The position numbers and the translations under genes are program-made. The notes beneath the pieces were generated by a model. It ran no database searches and was not told where the DNA came from. It saw only the letters and a program-made list of their open reading frames with translations. A stretch of 64,000 nucleotides of DNA from Fictibacillus nanhaiensis (GTDB taxonomy: Bacteria > Bacillota > Bacilli > Bacillales > Fictibacillaceae), in NCBI RefSeq assembly GCF_023715445.1, contig NZ_JAMBOD010000002.1:310001-374000 (forward strand), read 5' to 3'. Shown here one piece after another: positions 54,908 to 61,804 of this stretch. The stretch's first letter is position 1. Each line of letters starts with the position of its first letter.

Positions 54908-54937
54908 TCATAGATAGACTTCACCCTAAAAAATGCA

Positions 54938-54966
54938 TAAAAAAATCGGCTCTTAAAAGAGTCCGG
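54938..54966 (-). terminator. Leader terminator T1 upstream of the MutS2-like gene
   Basis: Stem CGG-CTCTT / AAGAG-CCG with one bulged A and a 2-nt loop, followed by ATTTTTTT. It is the first of two intrinsic terminators between the promoter and the coding region. Confidence 0.82.
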
Positions 54967-55009
54967 CAGCATCAAGGGATTTGTATATGATGGCTTGTAT
55001 CTGACCGCT

Positions 55010-55114
55010 GTTCTTAACTAATGAACGGCAACAAAAGTGCATAACAAATAAACGCAATAAACGTTTAAATTTTTACTTTTGCATGCCTTTATTCAGATTG
55101 TTTTAGTTAAGAAC
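55010..55114 (-). promoter_or_regulatory. Nested stem-loop overlapping the leader ORF
   Basis: Three pairs of complementary segments nest inside one another: 55103-55114 with 55010-55021 (12 bp, perfect), 55075-55087 with 55027-55038 (11 bp with a bulge), and 55062-55067 with 55049-55054 (6 bp). The outer 5' arm (GTTCTTAACTAA in the RNA) is codons 5 to stop of the leader ORF, so a ribosome parked there would block the outer stem. Confidence 0.75.
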
Positions 55115-55126
55115 GATAACGCTCAC
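55103..55126 (-). CDS. Seven-codon leader peptide ORF (MSVIVLN)
   Basis: GTG at 55126 lies 10 nt after AAAGGA and is followed by AGC GTT ATC GTT CTT AAC and TAA, encoding MSVIVLN. It is the first ORF of the transcript, starting about 25 nt from the predicted RNA 5' end. Short hydrophobic leaders of this kind (for example IFVI or IAVV types ahead of erm genes) stall ribosomes in the presence of certain antibiotics. The stalling of this sequence is inferred, not known. Confidence 0.6.
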   Translation of the reverse strand: MSVIVLN

Positions 55127-55157
55127 AAACACACCATCCTTTCCATTGATTACTTTT

Positions 55158-55186
55158 ATCATATGTAATTAATTTACAAATGTCAA
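55158..55186 (-). promoter_or_regulatory. Consensus promoter of the MutS2-like leader transcript
   Basis: -35 TTGACA (perfect), 17-bp spacer, -10 TATGAT (one mismatch) on the minus strand. It begins directly after the rlmN terminator. A promoter this strong before a rarely needed repair-type gene fits control by attenuation. Confidence 0.88.
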
Positions 55187-55189
55187 TAT

Positions 55190-55218
55190 TAAAAGGCCGA
55201 TCAAATGAACCGGCCTTA
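55190..55218 (-). terminator. Terminator after the RlmN paralogue
   Basis: Stem AAGGCCGG/CCGGCCTT-type with a 9-10-nt loop, then TTTTAATATT on the minus strand. Confidence 0.85.
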
Positions 55219-55222
55219 CTGT

Positions 55223-56302
55223 TTATAGGTTAACGGTATTTTGTTTATCTTTCTTAATCTGCTTGCTTCTAAGCTGGCCGCAAGCTGCATCTATATCTGT
55301 ACCATGTTCTTGGCGGATTTTACAGTTGATTCCGTTCTTTTTTAGTGTATCGTAAAAAGCTAGAACTGATTCCTGGGTACTTCGTTGATATTGGCTGTGC
55401 TCATCCACTGGGTTATAAGGGATTAAGTTGATGTAAACCTTTTTCTTCTTATCCTGAAAAAGTGCTGCCAGTTCAATGGCTTCTTCTATATGATCGTTAA
55501 CATCTTTTAATAAGATATATTCGATCGTAATCCGGCGGTTTGTTTTCTCGATATAGTAATTAATGGCTTCCATCAGTTTTTCAAGTGGATAGGCACGATT
55601 AATTTTCATGATTTTAGTGCGCAGTTCATTATTTGGTGCATGCAAGGAGATAGCAAGGTTAACAGGCAGTTTTGTATCTGCAAATTCGTATATTTTATTA
55701 ACAATACCGCTAGTAGATACAGTAATGTGTCTTGAGCCGATAGCTAAACCTTTTTGATCAATGATTATTTTCAAAAAGTCTACCATGTTCTCAAAGTTAT
55801 CAAATGGTTCTCCAATCCCCATGACAACGATATGACTTACCTTTTCATCCTGGCCTGCATGATCTAAGTGATGCTGCACATTCATGATTTGTTCTACGAT
55901 TTCCCCGCTGGATAGATCGCGTGTCTTTGTTAATAAACCACTCGCACAAAAACTGCAGCCGATGTTGCAGCCTACCTGTGTAGTAACACAAACAGACAAA
56001 CCGTATTTATGCCTCATTAATACGGTTTCAATTAAGTTGCCATCTTGCAGTTTGAATAAAAATTTTATCGTTCCATCAGATGCTTCTTGTTTAACATGAT
56101 GCGTCAGCGTGTTGATTGCAAAATTTTCATTTAGCAGCTCTCTGCATTCTTTGGTTACATCAGTCATATCTGAGAAATCCGTTACACGTTTTCGGTATAA
56201 ATATTCCCAGACTTGCGATGCTCTGTATGGTTTATATCCATGTTTCAAAAGCCATGCGGTAAGCTGTTCTAATGTTAATCCATAAATGGAATTTAAATTC
56301 AT
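55223..56302 (-). CDS. RlmN-type 23S rRNA (adenine-C2)-methyltransferase paralogue
   Basis: A protein of 359 aa from ATG 56302 (AGAGG 7 nt upstream). Radical-SAM cluster cysteines C112, C116 and C119 in [12 protein letters not shown]; the methyl-transfer cysteines correspond to C105 (SVCVTTQ) and C341 (DIDAACGQL). [16 protein letters not shown] and the N-terminal HhH-like helices fit RlmN rather than Cfr. RlmN methylates A2503 of 23S rRNA and A37 of some tRNAs. Bacillus normally has its main rlmN near prpC-prkC, so this looks like an additional copy beside the MutS2-like gene. Confidence 0.87.
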   Translation of the reverse strand: MNLNSIYGLTLEQLTAWLLKHGYKPYRASQVWEYLYRKRVTDFSDMTDVTKECRELLNENFAINTLTHHVKQEASDGTIKFLFKLQDGNLIETVLMRHKYGLSVCVTTQVGCNIGCSFCASGLLTKTRDLSSGEIVEQIMNVQHHLDHAGQDEKVSHIVVMGIGEPFDNFENMVDFLKIIIDQKGLAIGSRHITVSTSGIVNKIYEFADTKLPVNLAISLHAPNNELRTKIMKINRAYPLEKLMEAINYYIEKTNRRITIEYILLKDVNDHIEEAIELAALFQDKKKKVYINLIPYNPVDEHSQYQRSTQESVLAFYDTLKKNGINCKIRQEHGTDIDAACGQLRSKQIKKDKQNTVNL

Positions 56303-56535
56303 AAAGAAACCTCTTTTCAATACCTTTAACTTATTCTTCTATACTACTGAAAACTTATCATTCCCACAATGTTATCATGCCATTTCCAAAACATTCATAT
56401 TAAAATTTCCTAAATCGCCTATACTACTTTTTGAGGCTTTTCTAATACATTTATATAAGTCTTTCTACCTATAAAGGATGTAATTTCCATTTACGAATAA
56501 ATAATAACCTGTAATAATAGATAAGCCAAAAACTT

Positions 56536-56565
56536 TTGACAATAATAAATATTTCAAAGTATTAT
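56536..56565 (+). promoter_or_regulatory. Promoter of the peptide transporter gene
   Basis: -35 TTGACA, 18-bp spacer, -10 TATTAT, 28 bp before the start codon. Upstream of this the 56303-56535 stretch shows no gene. Confidence 0.75.
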
Positions 56566-56592
56566 ATTTAATGAAATAAAGGAGGTTGTCTT

Positions 56593-58083
56593 ATGTCAGA
56601 CATCAATAGACAGAAAATTGTGGACTCTGTGCCTCAAAAAGGCTTCTTTGGACATCCTAAAGGTTTGTTCACACTTTTCTTCACAGAGTTTTGGGAGCGC
56701 TTTTCTTATTATGGAATGAGAGCAATCCTCATCTATTACATGTACTACGAAGTTTCTAAAGGTGGTTTAGGACTTGATGAAACCACAGCATTAGCAATCA
56801 TGTCCATTTATGGTTCACTAGTATATATGTCTGGTGTTATCGGTGGTTGGTTAGCAGACAGAGTTTTTGGTACATCCAGGGCATTATTCTATGGTGGTAT
56901 TTTAATCATGATCGGTCATATTGTCTTATCTTTGCCAGGCGATTTGACGATGTTATTTATTTCTATGGTCTTTATCGTAATTGGGACAGGTTTACTTAAG
57001 CCCAACGTATCAAGCGTTGTAGGGGACATTTATGCTCCTGAAGATAATCGCCGTGATGCAGGATTCAGTATTTTCTATATGGGTATTAACCTTGGTGCTT
57101 TCCTGTCTCCGTTAATCGTAGGTGAAGTTTCAAAAACGAGCTTCCATCTAGGATTCGGGATTGCAGCGATTGGTATGCTATTAGGACTAATCGTATTTGT
57201 TGTTACAAAGAAAAAAAATCTTGGCCTTGCAGGTACTTATGTGCCAAACCCGCTTTCTCCAGCTGAGAAGAAAAAATATTCCATAATCGTTGGAATTACA
57301 GCGGTAGCATTAGCTGTTATCTTAGGAACAACAATTCCTGCAGGTATTTTTACACTTGATGTTTTCATCACACTGGTTGGTATTTTCGGTATTACTATTC
57401 CAACAATCTATTTCATCGTTATGTACCGCAGTCCTAAAACAACAGCTACAGAGCGTTCAAGAATTTTGGCATATATTCCATTGTTTATTGCATCTGTTAT
57501 GTTCTGGGCTATCCAAGAACAAGGATCAACAATCCTTGCTGCTTATGCGGACAAGCGTACTGATTTAGAATTTGCTGGTCTAACGATTTCTCCAGCTTGG
57601 TTCCAATCGTTGAACCCATTATTCATCATCGTTCTGGCACCTGTATTCGCTTGGATGTGGGTGAAGCTTGGTGATCGTCAGCCAACAGTACCTAAGAAAT
57701 TTGCACTTAGTCTTTTCTTTGCTGGTTTATCATTTATGGTTATTCTTCTGCCTGCATACTTTGGAGGAGAAAACACATTGGTAAATCCTTTATGGCTTGT
57801 TCTTAGTTACTTTATCGTTGTACTTGGTGAGCTGCTATTATCACCAGTTGGACTTTCAGCAACAACAAAACTTGCACCAGCTGCTTTCTCTGCACAAACA
57901 ATGAGCTTATGGTTCTTATCAAGTGCTGCTGCACAAGCAATCAATGCACAAATCGTTAAGTTCTACTCTGTAGAAACAGAAATGATGTACTTTGGTACAA
58001 TTGGTGGAGTGGCAATCTTGCTAAGTCTTATCCTCTTTGTGATCTCTCCTAAGATTCAGGAGTTCATGAAAGGTATTCGTTAA
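56593..58083 (+). CDS. dtpT: POT-family di/tripeptide transporter
   Basis: A protein of 496 aa; ATG behind AAAGGAGG. Fourteen hydrophobic segments of the MFS/POT family with the signatures ERFSYYGMRAILIYYM-type start (residues ~33-50, the ExxER-like TEFWERFSYYG) and GTGLLKPNVSSVVGDIY (PTR2). It imports di- and tripeptides with protons, as DtpT/YclF. High codon bias indicates strong expression. Followed by a terminator. Confidence 0.94.
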   Translation: MSDINRQKIVDSVPQKGFFGHPKGLFTLFFTEFWERFSYYGMRAILIYYMYYEVSKGGLGLDETTALAIMSIYGSLVYMSGVIGGWLADRVFGTSRALFYGGILIMIGHIVLSLPGDLTMLFISMVFIVIGTGLLKPNVSSVVGDIYAPEDNRRDAGFSIFYMGINLGAFLSPLIVGEVSKTSFHLGFGIAAIGMLLGLIVFVVTKKKNLGLAGTYVPNPLSPAEKKKYSIIVGITAVALAVILGTTIPAGIFTLDVFITLVGIFGITIPTIYFIVMYRSPKTTATERSRILAYIPLFIASVMFWAIQEQGSTILAAYADKRTDLEFAGLTISPAWFQSLNPLFIIVLAPVFAWMWVKLGDRQPTVPKKFALSLFFAGLSFMVILLPAYFGGENTLVNPLWLVLSYFIVVLGELLLSPVGLSATTKLAPAAFSAQTMSLWFLSSAAAQAINAQIVKFYSVETEMMYFGTIGGVAILLSLILFVISPKIQEFMKGIR

Positions 58084-58099
58084 TCAAATAGTTATTTAA

Positions 58100-58138
58100 T
58101 GCCACTGGCTTAGGAATTCCCTTATGTCAGTGGTTTTT
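58100..58138 (+). terminator. Terminator after dtpT
   Basis: Stem CCACTG/CAGTGG with a ~20-nt loop holding a second small pairing, followed by TTTTTTT. Confidence 0.75.
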
Positions 58139-58440
58139 TTAGGTATAAAAAAGCAGCTAACTAAAAAGCTTCCAATTATTCATTTATTTAATTTATAATC
58201 CCATGCAGCGTCCCGAGTAATGTGAAGATAACTAAATGATCTCCTACATTGTAATTTTCCCTTCTCTCTTAAGCTGTAAATAAATGATAAACTATATTTC
58301 TTATCCGCTAGTGTAAACATTTTTTGTGCGCATCCAATTTTATTAAATCAATTGTTTGTCCAAACATTTTAGACAAGCTAGCGTAAGATATGAGTAGAAA
58401 AGAGAGTCATTTTCTCTTTTCGAGGTTCAACTATAGAAGG
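58139..58440. other. Intergenic stretch without a supported gene
   Basis: About 300 AT-rich bases between the dtpT terminator and the 25-aa ORF. A minus-strand frame of 46 codons (58180-58320) is open but has no convincing ribosome binding site. An imperfect inverted repeat TTGTCC...AGACAA lies near 58356-58375, a possible operator for the downstream small ORF. Confidence 0.4.
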
Positions 58441-58451
58441 GGGTGTCTATA

Positions 58452-58529
58452 GTGTTACCAATAATCTTCTTTCCTTTAAAGAAAAGAAAAAAGTGTGCTA
58501 AAAAAAGAGCTGCTTCAAATCCTGTATAA
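58452..58529 (+). CDS. Small hydrophobic-cationic peptide, 25 aa
   Basis: GTG 58452 is preceded by GAAGGGGGTG at good spacing. The 25-codon frame has a short hydrophobic start (LPIIFFPL) and a strongly basic middle (KKRKKCAKKRAA). A perfect intrinsic terminator follows 11 bp after the stop, so this is a complete small transcription unit. It could be a membrane-active or regulatory peptide; no family recognised. Confidence 0.5.
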   Translation: MLPIIFFPLKKRKKCAKKRAASNPV

Positions 58530-58540
58530 TGAACCAGTAG

Positions 58541-58565
58541 AGCCGGGGAATTTCCCGGCTTTTTA
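58541..58565 (+). terminator. Terminator after the 25-aa ORF
   Basis: Stem AGCCGGG/CCCGGCT with a 6-nt loop and TTTT. Confidence 0.85.
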
Positions 58566-58767
58566 ACATACATAGTCCAGAGCCTTTTTCACAATTTACT
58601 AGGAATATATCCAAACAATTATTGGACAGCCACATATAGTACAAGCAAGGGGGATTTTAATAAAATAACACCTGTGTTAATGTTTTTTCATATTTTTGCG
58701 TTAGTATTCTAATTTTATGCTCCTAGTCATATCTTCCCTTTGCAGAGTAATATAAGGGGGAATATAT

Positions 58768-59265
58768 TTGTATATTCGTAAACGGATCCCTGGTAAAGAT
58801 GATCCTATTTTAGTTGATATGGTAGTTAACAACTTTCAGGTTCGAAAAGAAATAATACAAGCTATTCTAAAAATGGCCAATGAAGTTCTCGTTGTAATTG
58901 ACGGTAATGACCGTATAGCAGGTTTTGTTAGTTATCGATTTAGAGTAGGCAATATGATTTTAGTTGATTATGTTGTTCTAGATACGAAGCACCAAGGGAA
59001 AGGAATTGCTAGCTCTTTCCTTCCCGTTTTTGAAGATCACTTGTTAAAGCAGGGAATACGAATCGTTTATGGCACTGTTGATGAAGAGAACACAGATGCA
59101 TTACGAGTCTTCCAGCATTGGGGCTTTCAAGTGAAAGGACAGATCGGTTCGAGTATCATTATTGAAAAAGATCTGAAAGCAGCTTCTAATCAAAACGGTG
59201 TTAAAGTTCAATCTTCATATGTGAGAAAACTGAATACACCGCCTAAAATTGGTTTTTACAGGTAA
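58768..59265 (+). CDS. GNAT-family acetyltransferase
   Basis: A protein of 165 aa starting at TTG 58768, 7 nt after AAGGGGG. GNAT motif A is LVDYVVLDTKHQGKGIASSFL, followed by EENTDALRVFQHWGFQVKG. The C-terminal 25 residues are a basic tail outside the fold. Substrate unknown. Monocistronic with a terminator. Confidence 0.82.
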   Translation: MYIRKRIPGKDDPILVDMVVNNFQVRKEIIQAILKMANEVLVVIDGNDRIAGFVSYRFRVGNMILVDYVVLDTKHQGKGIASSFLPVFEDHLLKQGIRIVYGTVDEENTDALRVFQHWGFQVKGQIGSSIIIEKDLKAASNQNGVKVQSSYVRKLNTPPKIGFYR

Positions 59266-59275
59266 ATTATTAAAA

Positions 59276-59308
59276 AAGCAGGTCCAAAAAATTTTGGATC
59301 TGTTTTTG
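59276..59308 (+). terminator. Terminator after the GNAT gene
   Basis: Stem CAGGTCCAAAA/TTTTGGATCTG followed by TTTTTG. Confidence 0.85.
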
Positions 59309-59314
59309 CACATA

Positions 59315-59346
59315 TTAAAAGCCAACTCAAAATTTGAGTTAGCTTG
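59315..59346 (-). terminator. Terminator of the zinc-ribbon gene
   Basis: Stem AAGC-AACTCAAA / TTTGAGTT-GCTT with a T-run on the minus strand, about 40 bp beyond the stop. Confidence 0.7.
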
Positions 59347-59382
59347 TCAATTTTTATAATAAATAGATGAGACTGCTTGTCC

Positions 59383-59571
59383 CTACAAATCTGAAGGATT
59401 CTGCAAATTTTTTGGTCTTTTTAATTTTTTTGGTGCTCTTAAAAAATCATTTTCTGTATTGAAAATTTCATCAATAACTCGTTTGTTCCATTCACTGTTG
59501 TTCGTCTGATCGGAACAAATACAGCCACTTAAGTCATAGCGAAATAAACCACAATGCGGGCAATTACTCAA
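59383..59571 (-). CDS. Small zinc-ribbon-type protein
   Basis: A protein of 62 aa starting at TTG 59571 (GGGGGTG 7 nt upstream). The N-terminus has NCPHCGLFRYDLSGCIC, a CxxC...CxC cluster that could bind zinc. The rest is hydrophilic with a basic C-terminus (APKKLKRPKNL). Function unknown. Confidence 0.65.
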   Translation of the reverse strand: MSNCPHCGLFRYDLSGCICSDQTNNSEWNKRVIDEIFNTENDFLRAPKKLKRPKNLQNPSDL

Positions 59572-59749
59572 ATTCCATCACCCCCTTAAATCCAACATAA
59601 CATATTCTATGATCTGTTAAAGATAATGGAAACGGCTCTTGATGATTTATTTAAAAAATAGAGGAACTGATAGCTCCTGATTCCTTCTTGTTATACTAAA
59701 CATTTGTCTGAAGGCAGCAACTCTGCAAATATAAGTAAATGACTAGTTA

Positions 59750-59785
59750 AAAAAAGAAGGTGACCATTTATCACCTTCTTTTTAA
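59750..59785 (-). terminator. Terminator after manP
   Basis: Stem AAAAGAAGGTGA/TCACCTTCTTTTT with T-runs on both strands, immediately after the manP stop. It shows that no manA follows in the operon. Confidence 0.88.
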
Positions 59786-59788
59786 ATA

Positions 59789-61702
59789 TTAATGGATTGT
59801 TTCTAAAAGCTTATAAGCTTCTTCTTTTGTTTGAACAGCTAATAATTCTTCTCTATAATTTTCATCCATAAGTTTGCGAGAGAGCATCTGAAGAATTTTC
59901 AAATGTTCGTTTCCTTCACTATGCTTAGGAACGGCTATCATGAATATTAATTTAGCGGCTGTTCCATCAAGACTATTCCAGTCTACTCCATCACGCTTAA
60001 GTCCAAATACAACACTTGGCGTTTTAACTGATTCTGATTTCCCATGAGGAATAGCTATATTCATGCCGATTCCCGTTGTACTCTCTTTCTCACGGCTTAA
60101 AATTGCTTGTTTGAATTTTTCCTTTGATGAAAGAATACCTGAATCATCAAGTCTATTTATCATTTCTTCAATGACATCATCTCTTGTAGAACCGTCTAAA
60201 TCCAGATCAATTAGGTCAAGATTCGTAATATCTGTCAGCTTATTGATTGGTGTTTCTTCCTGAATTGTTTCATGTGAAACATTTTCCGATTCTTCCTCTG
60301 CTTCTTGATTTTCATTCTCTAAATCTTTTTTTAGGAAGTTAACTAAAAAGGCAGTAACGAATACTCCAGCAATAACAGCGACAAAGAACATCAGCACATT
60401 ATCTACCGCTCCAAGCACCGCAACGATAGGTCCTCCGTGCGCTACTCGATCTCCAACATTTCCTAGCATTGCAATAACAGACCCCGTCATTGAACCTGCC
60501 ATTATACATGGTATTACGCGCAACGGATCTTGTGCAGCAAACGGAATGGCACCTTCTGTGATTCCAAACAGACCCATTGTAAACGCTGCTTTTCCTGCTT
60601 CGCGTTCACCAGCTTGGAATTTTCTTTTGTTCAAGAAAGTCGCAACACCCATTCCGATAGGAGGGATACAGATTGCAGCTGCAATGGGACCCATGATTTC
60701 GTAGTTTCCTTCACCAATCATGGCTGAACCAAAAAGAAATGCTACTTTATTTACTGGTCCGCCCATATCAAAGGAGATCATCGCACCTAAGATTAATGCT
60801 AAAAGTAATGAGCTTGTCCCTTGCATACCAGCCAGCCACGCTGTTAATCCTTCAAATACTCCTGCAACAGGAGCACCGATCAGGAATACAAACGCTAAAC
60901 CAACGATGAGTGAAGCTAATACAGGAATAATGATGATTGGCATGATAGGCTGAATGGCCTTTGGAACTTTAACTTTTTTGATAGCTAATGCAACATAACC
61001 AGCCAGGAAACCTGCGATTATACCTCCAAGGAAACCCGCTCCCGCTTCACTGCCATAAAAACTCCCGTTGGCAGCGATATATCCCCCGATAATACCAGGT
61101 GCAAGTCCAGGCCGGTCAGCGATACTATAGGCAATAAATCCAGCTAAGATTGGTACCATGAACGTAAAGGATGCTCCGCCAATCTTTTCTATCGTCTTCC
61201 AAAAGGAATCGTCCGGAATAACGATTCCTCCAGGAGTTTTCTCTCCTCCAAGTGTAAGAGCAATCGCAATCAGCAGTCCTCCGACTACGATGAAAGGCAC
61301 CATAAAGGAAACTCCGTTCATGAGATGACGATAAACCGGGTTTTCTTTTTTATCTCTTTTCTTGATCTCTTTGATTTTAGAACCTGCTTTATATGCAGGT
61401 ACTTCTCCATTCATAACCTTCTTTATAAGCTGTTCAGGTTTTCTAATCCCGTCTTGTACACCTGTAACCAATAGCTTTTTACCGATGAACCTGTCCTTAT
61501 TCACTGTTTTATCGGCTGCAATGATGATACCATCCGCTTCCTGAATATCTTTTTCGGTAAATTCATTCTCAACCCCAATGGATCCTTGAGTTTCTATCTT
61601 TATTTGGATTCCCAGATTATCGGCTGCTTTTTGTAAATTTTCAGCAGCCATATACGTATGGGCTATTCCATTCGGGCATGAAGTAATAGCTAAAATTTTC
61701 AT
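59789..61702 (-). CDS. manP: PTS fructose/mannose permease IIBCA (ManP-like)
   Basis: A protein of 637 aa from ATG 61702 (AAGGGGA upstream). Order IIB-IIC-IIA: IIB active C9 in ITSCPNGIAHTYMA, membrane domain about 115-460, IIA with phosphorylated H553 in NIAIPHGKSE. B. subtilis ManP has the same order and size, and the adjacent PRD regulator supports mannose over fructose. A perfect cre box lies upstream. No mannose-6-phosphate isomerase gene follows, unlike B. subtilis manPA, so isomerase must come from elsewhere. Confidence 0.85.
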   Translation of the reverse strand: MKILAITSCPNGIAHTYMAAENLQKAADNLGIQIKIETQGSIGVENEFTEKDIQEADGIIIAADKTVNKDRFIGKKLLVTGVQDGIRKPEQLIKKVMNGEVPAYKAGSKIKEIKKRDKKENPVYRHLMNGVSFMVPFIVVGGLLIAIALTLGGEKTPGGIVIPDDSFWKTIEKIGGASFTFMVPILAGFIAYSIADRPGLAPGIIGGYIAANGSFYGSEAGAGFLGGIIAGFLAGYVALAIKKVKVPKAIQPIMPIIIIPVLASLIVGLAFVFLIGAPVAGVFEGLTAWLAGMQGTSSLLLALILGAMISFDMGGPVNKVAFLFGSAMIGEGNYEIMGPIAAAICIPPIGMGVATFLNKRKFQAGEREAGKAAFTMGLFGITEGAIPFAAQDPLRVIPCIMAGSMTGSVIAMLGNVGDRVAHGGPIVAVLGAVDNVLMFFVAVIAGVFVTAFLVNFLKKDLENENQEAEEESENVSHETIQEETPINKLTDITNLDLIDLDLDGSTRDDVIEEMINRLDDSGILSSKEKFKQAILSREKESTTGIGMNIAIPHGKSESVKTPSVVFGLKRDGVDWNSLDGTAAKLIFMIAVPKHSEGNEHLKILQMLSRKLMDENYREELLAVQTKEEAYKLLETIH

Positions 61703-61724
61703 ATCTATTCCCCTTTGTTCAATC

Positions 61725-61739
61725 TGTAATCGCTTACAA
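61725..61739 (-). promoter_or_regulatory. cre box upstream of manP
   Basis: Minus strand TTGTAAGCGATTACA fits the cre consensus WTGNAANCGNWNNCW at every position; it is 23 bp before the manP start, placed for CcpA repression. Confidence 0.8.
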
Positions 61740-61804
61740 ACAATATACAATGAAAATTTAATATAAAAAGTTTAAATTTTTTCCGGAGCTTCGGTAAAAA
61801 TGAA

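Noticed and set aside
54757-54990. 77-codon plus-strand frame across the MutS2 leader
   Set aside because: It crosses two terminators and leader elements on the opposite strand, and has no ribosome binding site.
55223-56302. Cfr-type antibiotic-resistance methyltransferase
   Set aside because: Sequence follows RlmN ([25 protein letters not shown], HhH-like N-terminus) more closely than Cfr.
58180-58320. 46-codon minus-strand frame in the gap after dtpT
   Set aside because: No usable ribosome binding site, AT-rich region, and a second frame on the same strand looks equally open; not enough to call a gene.
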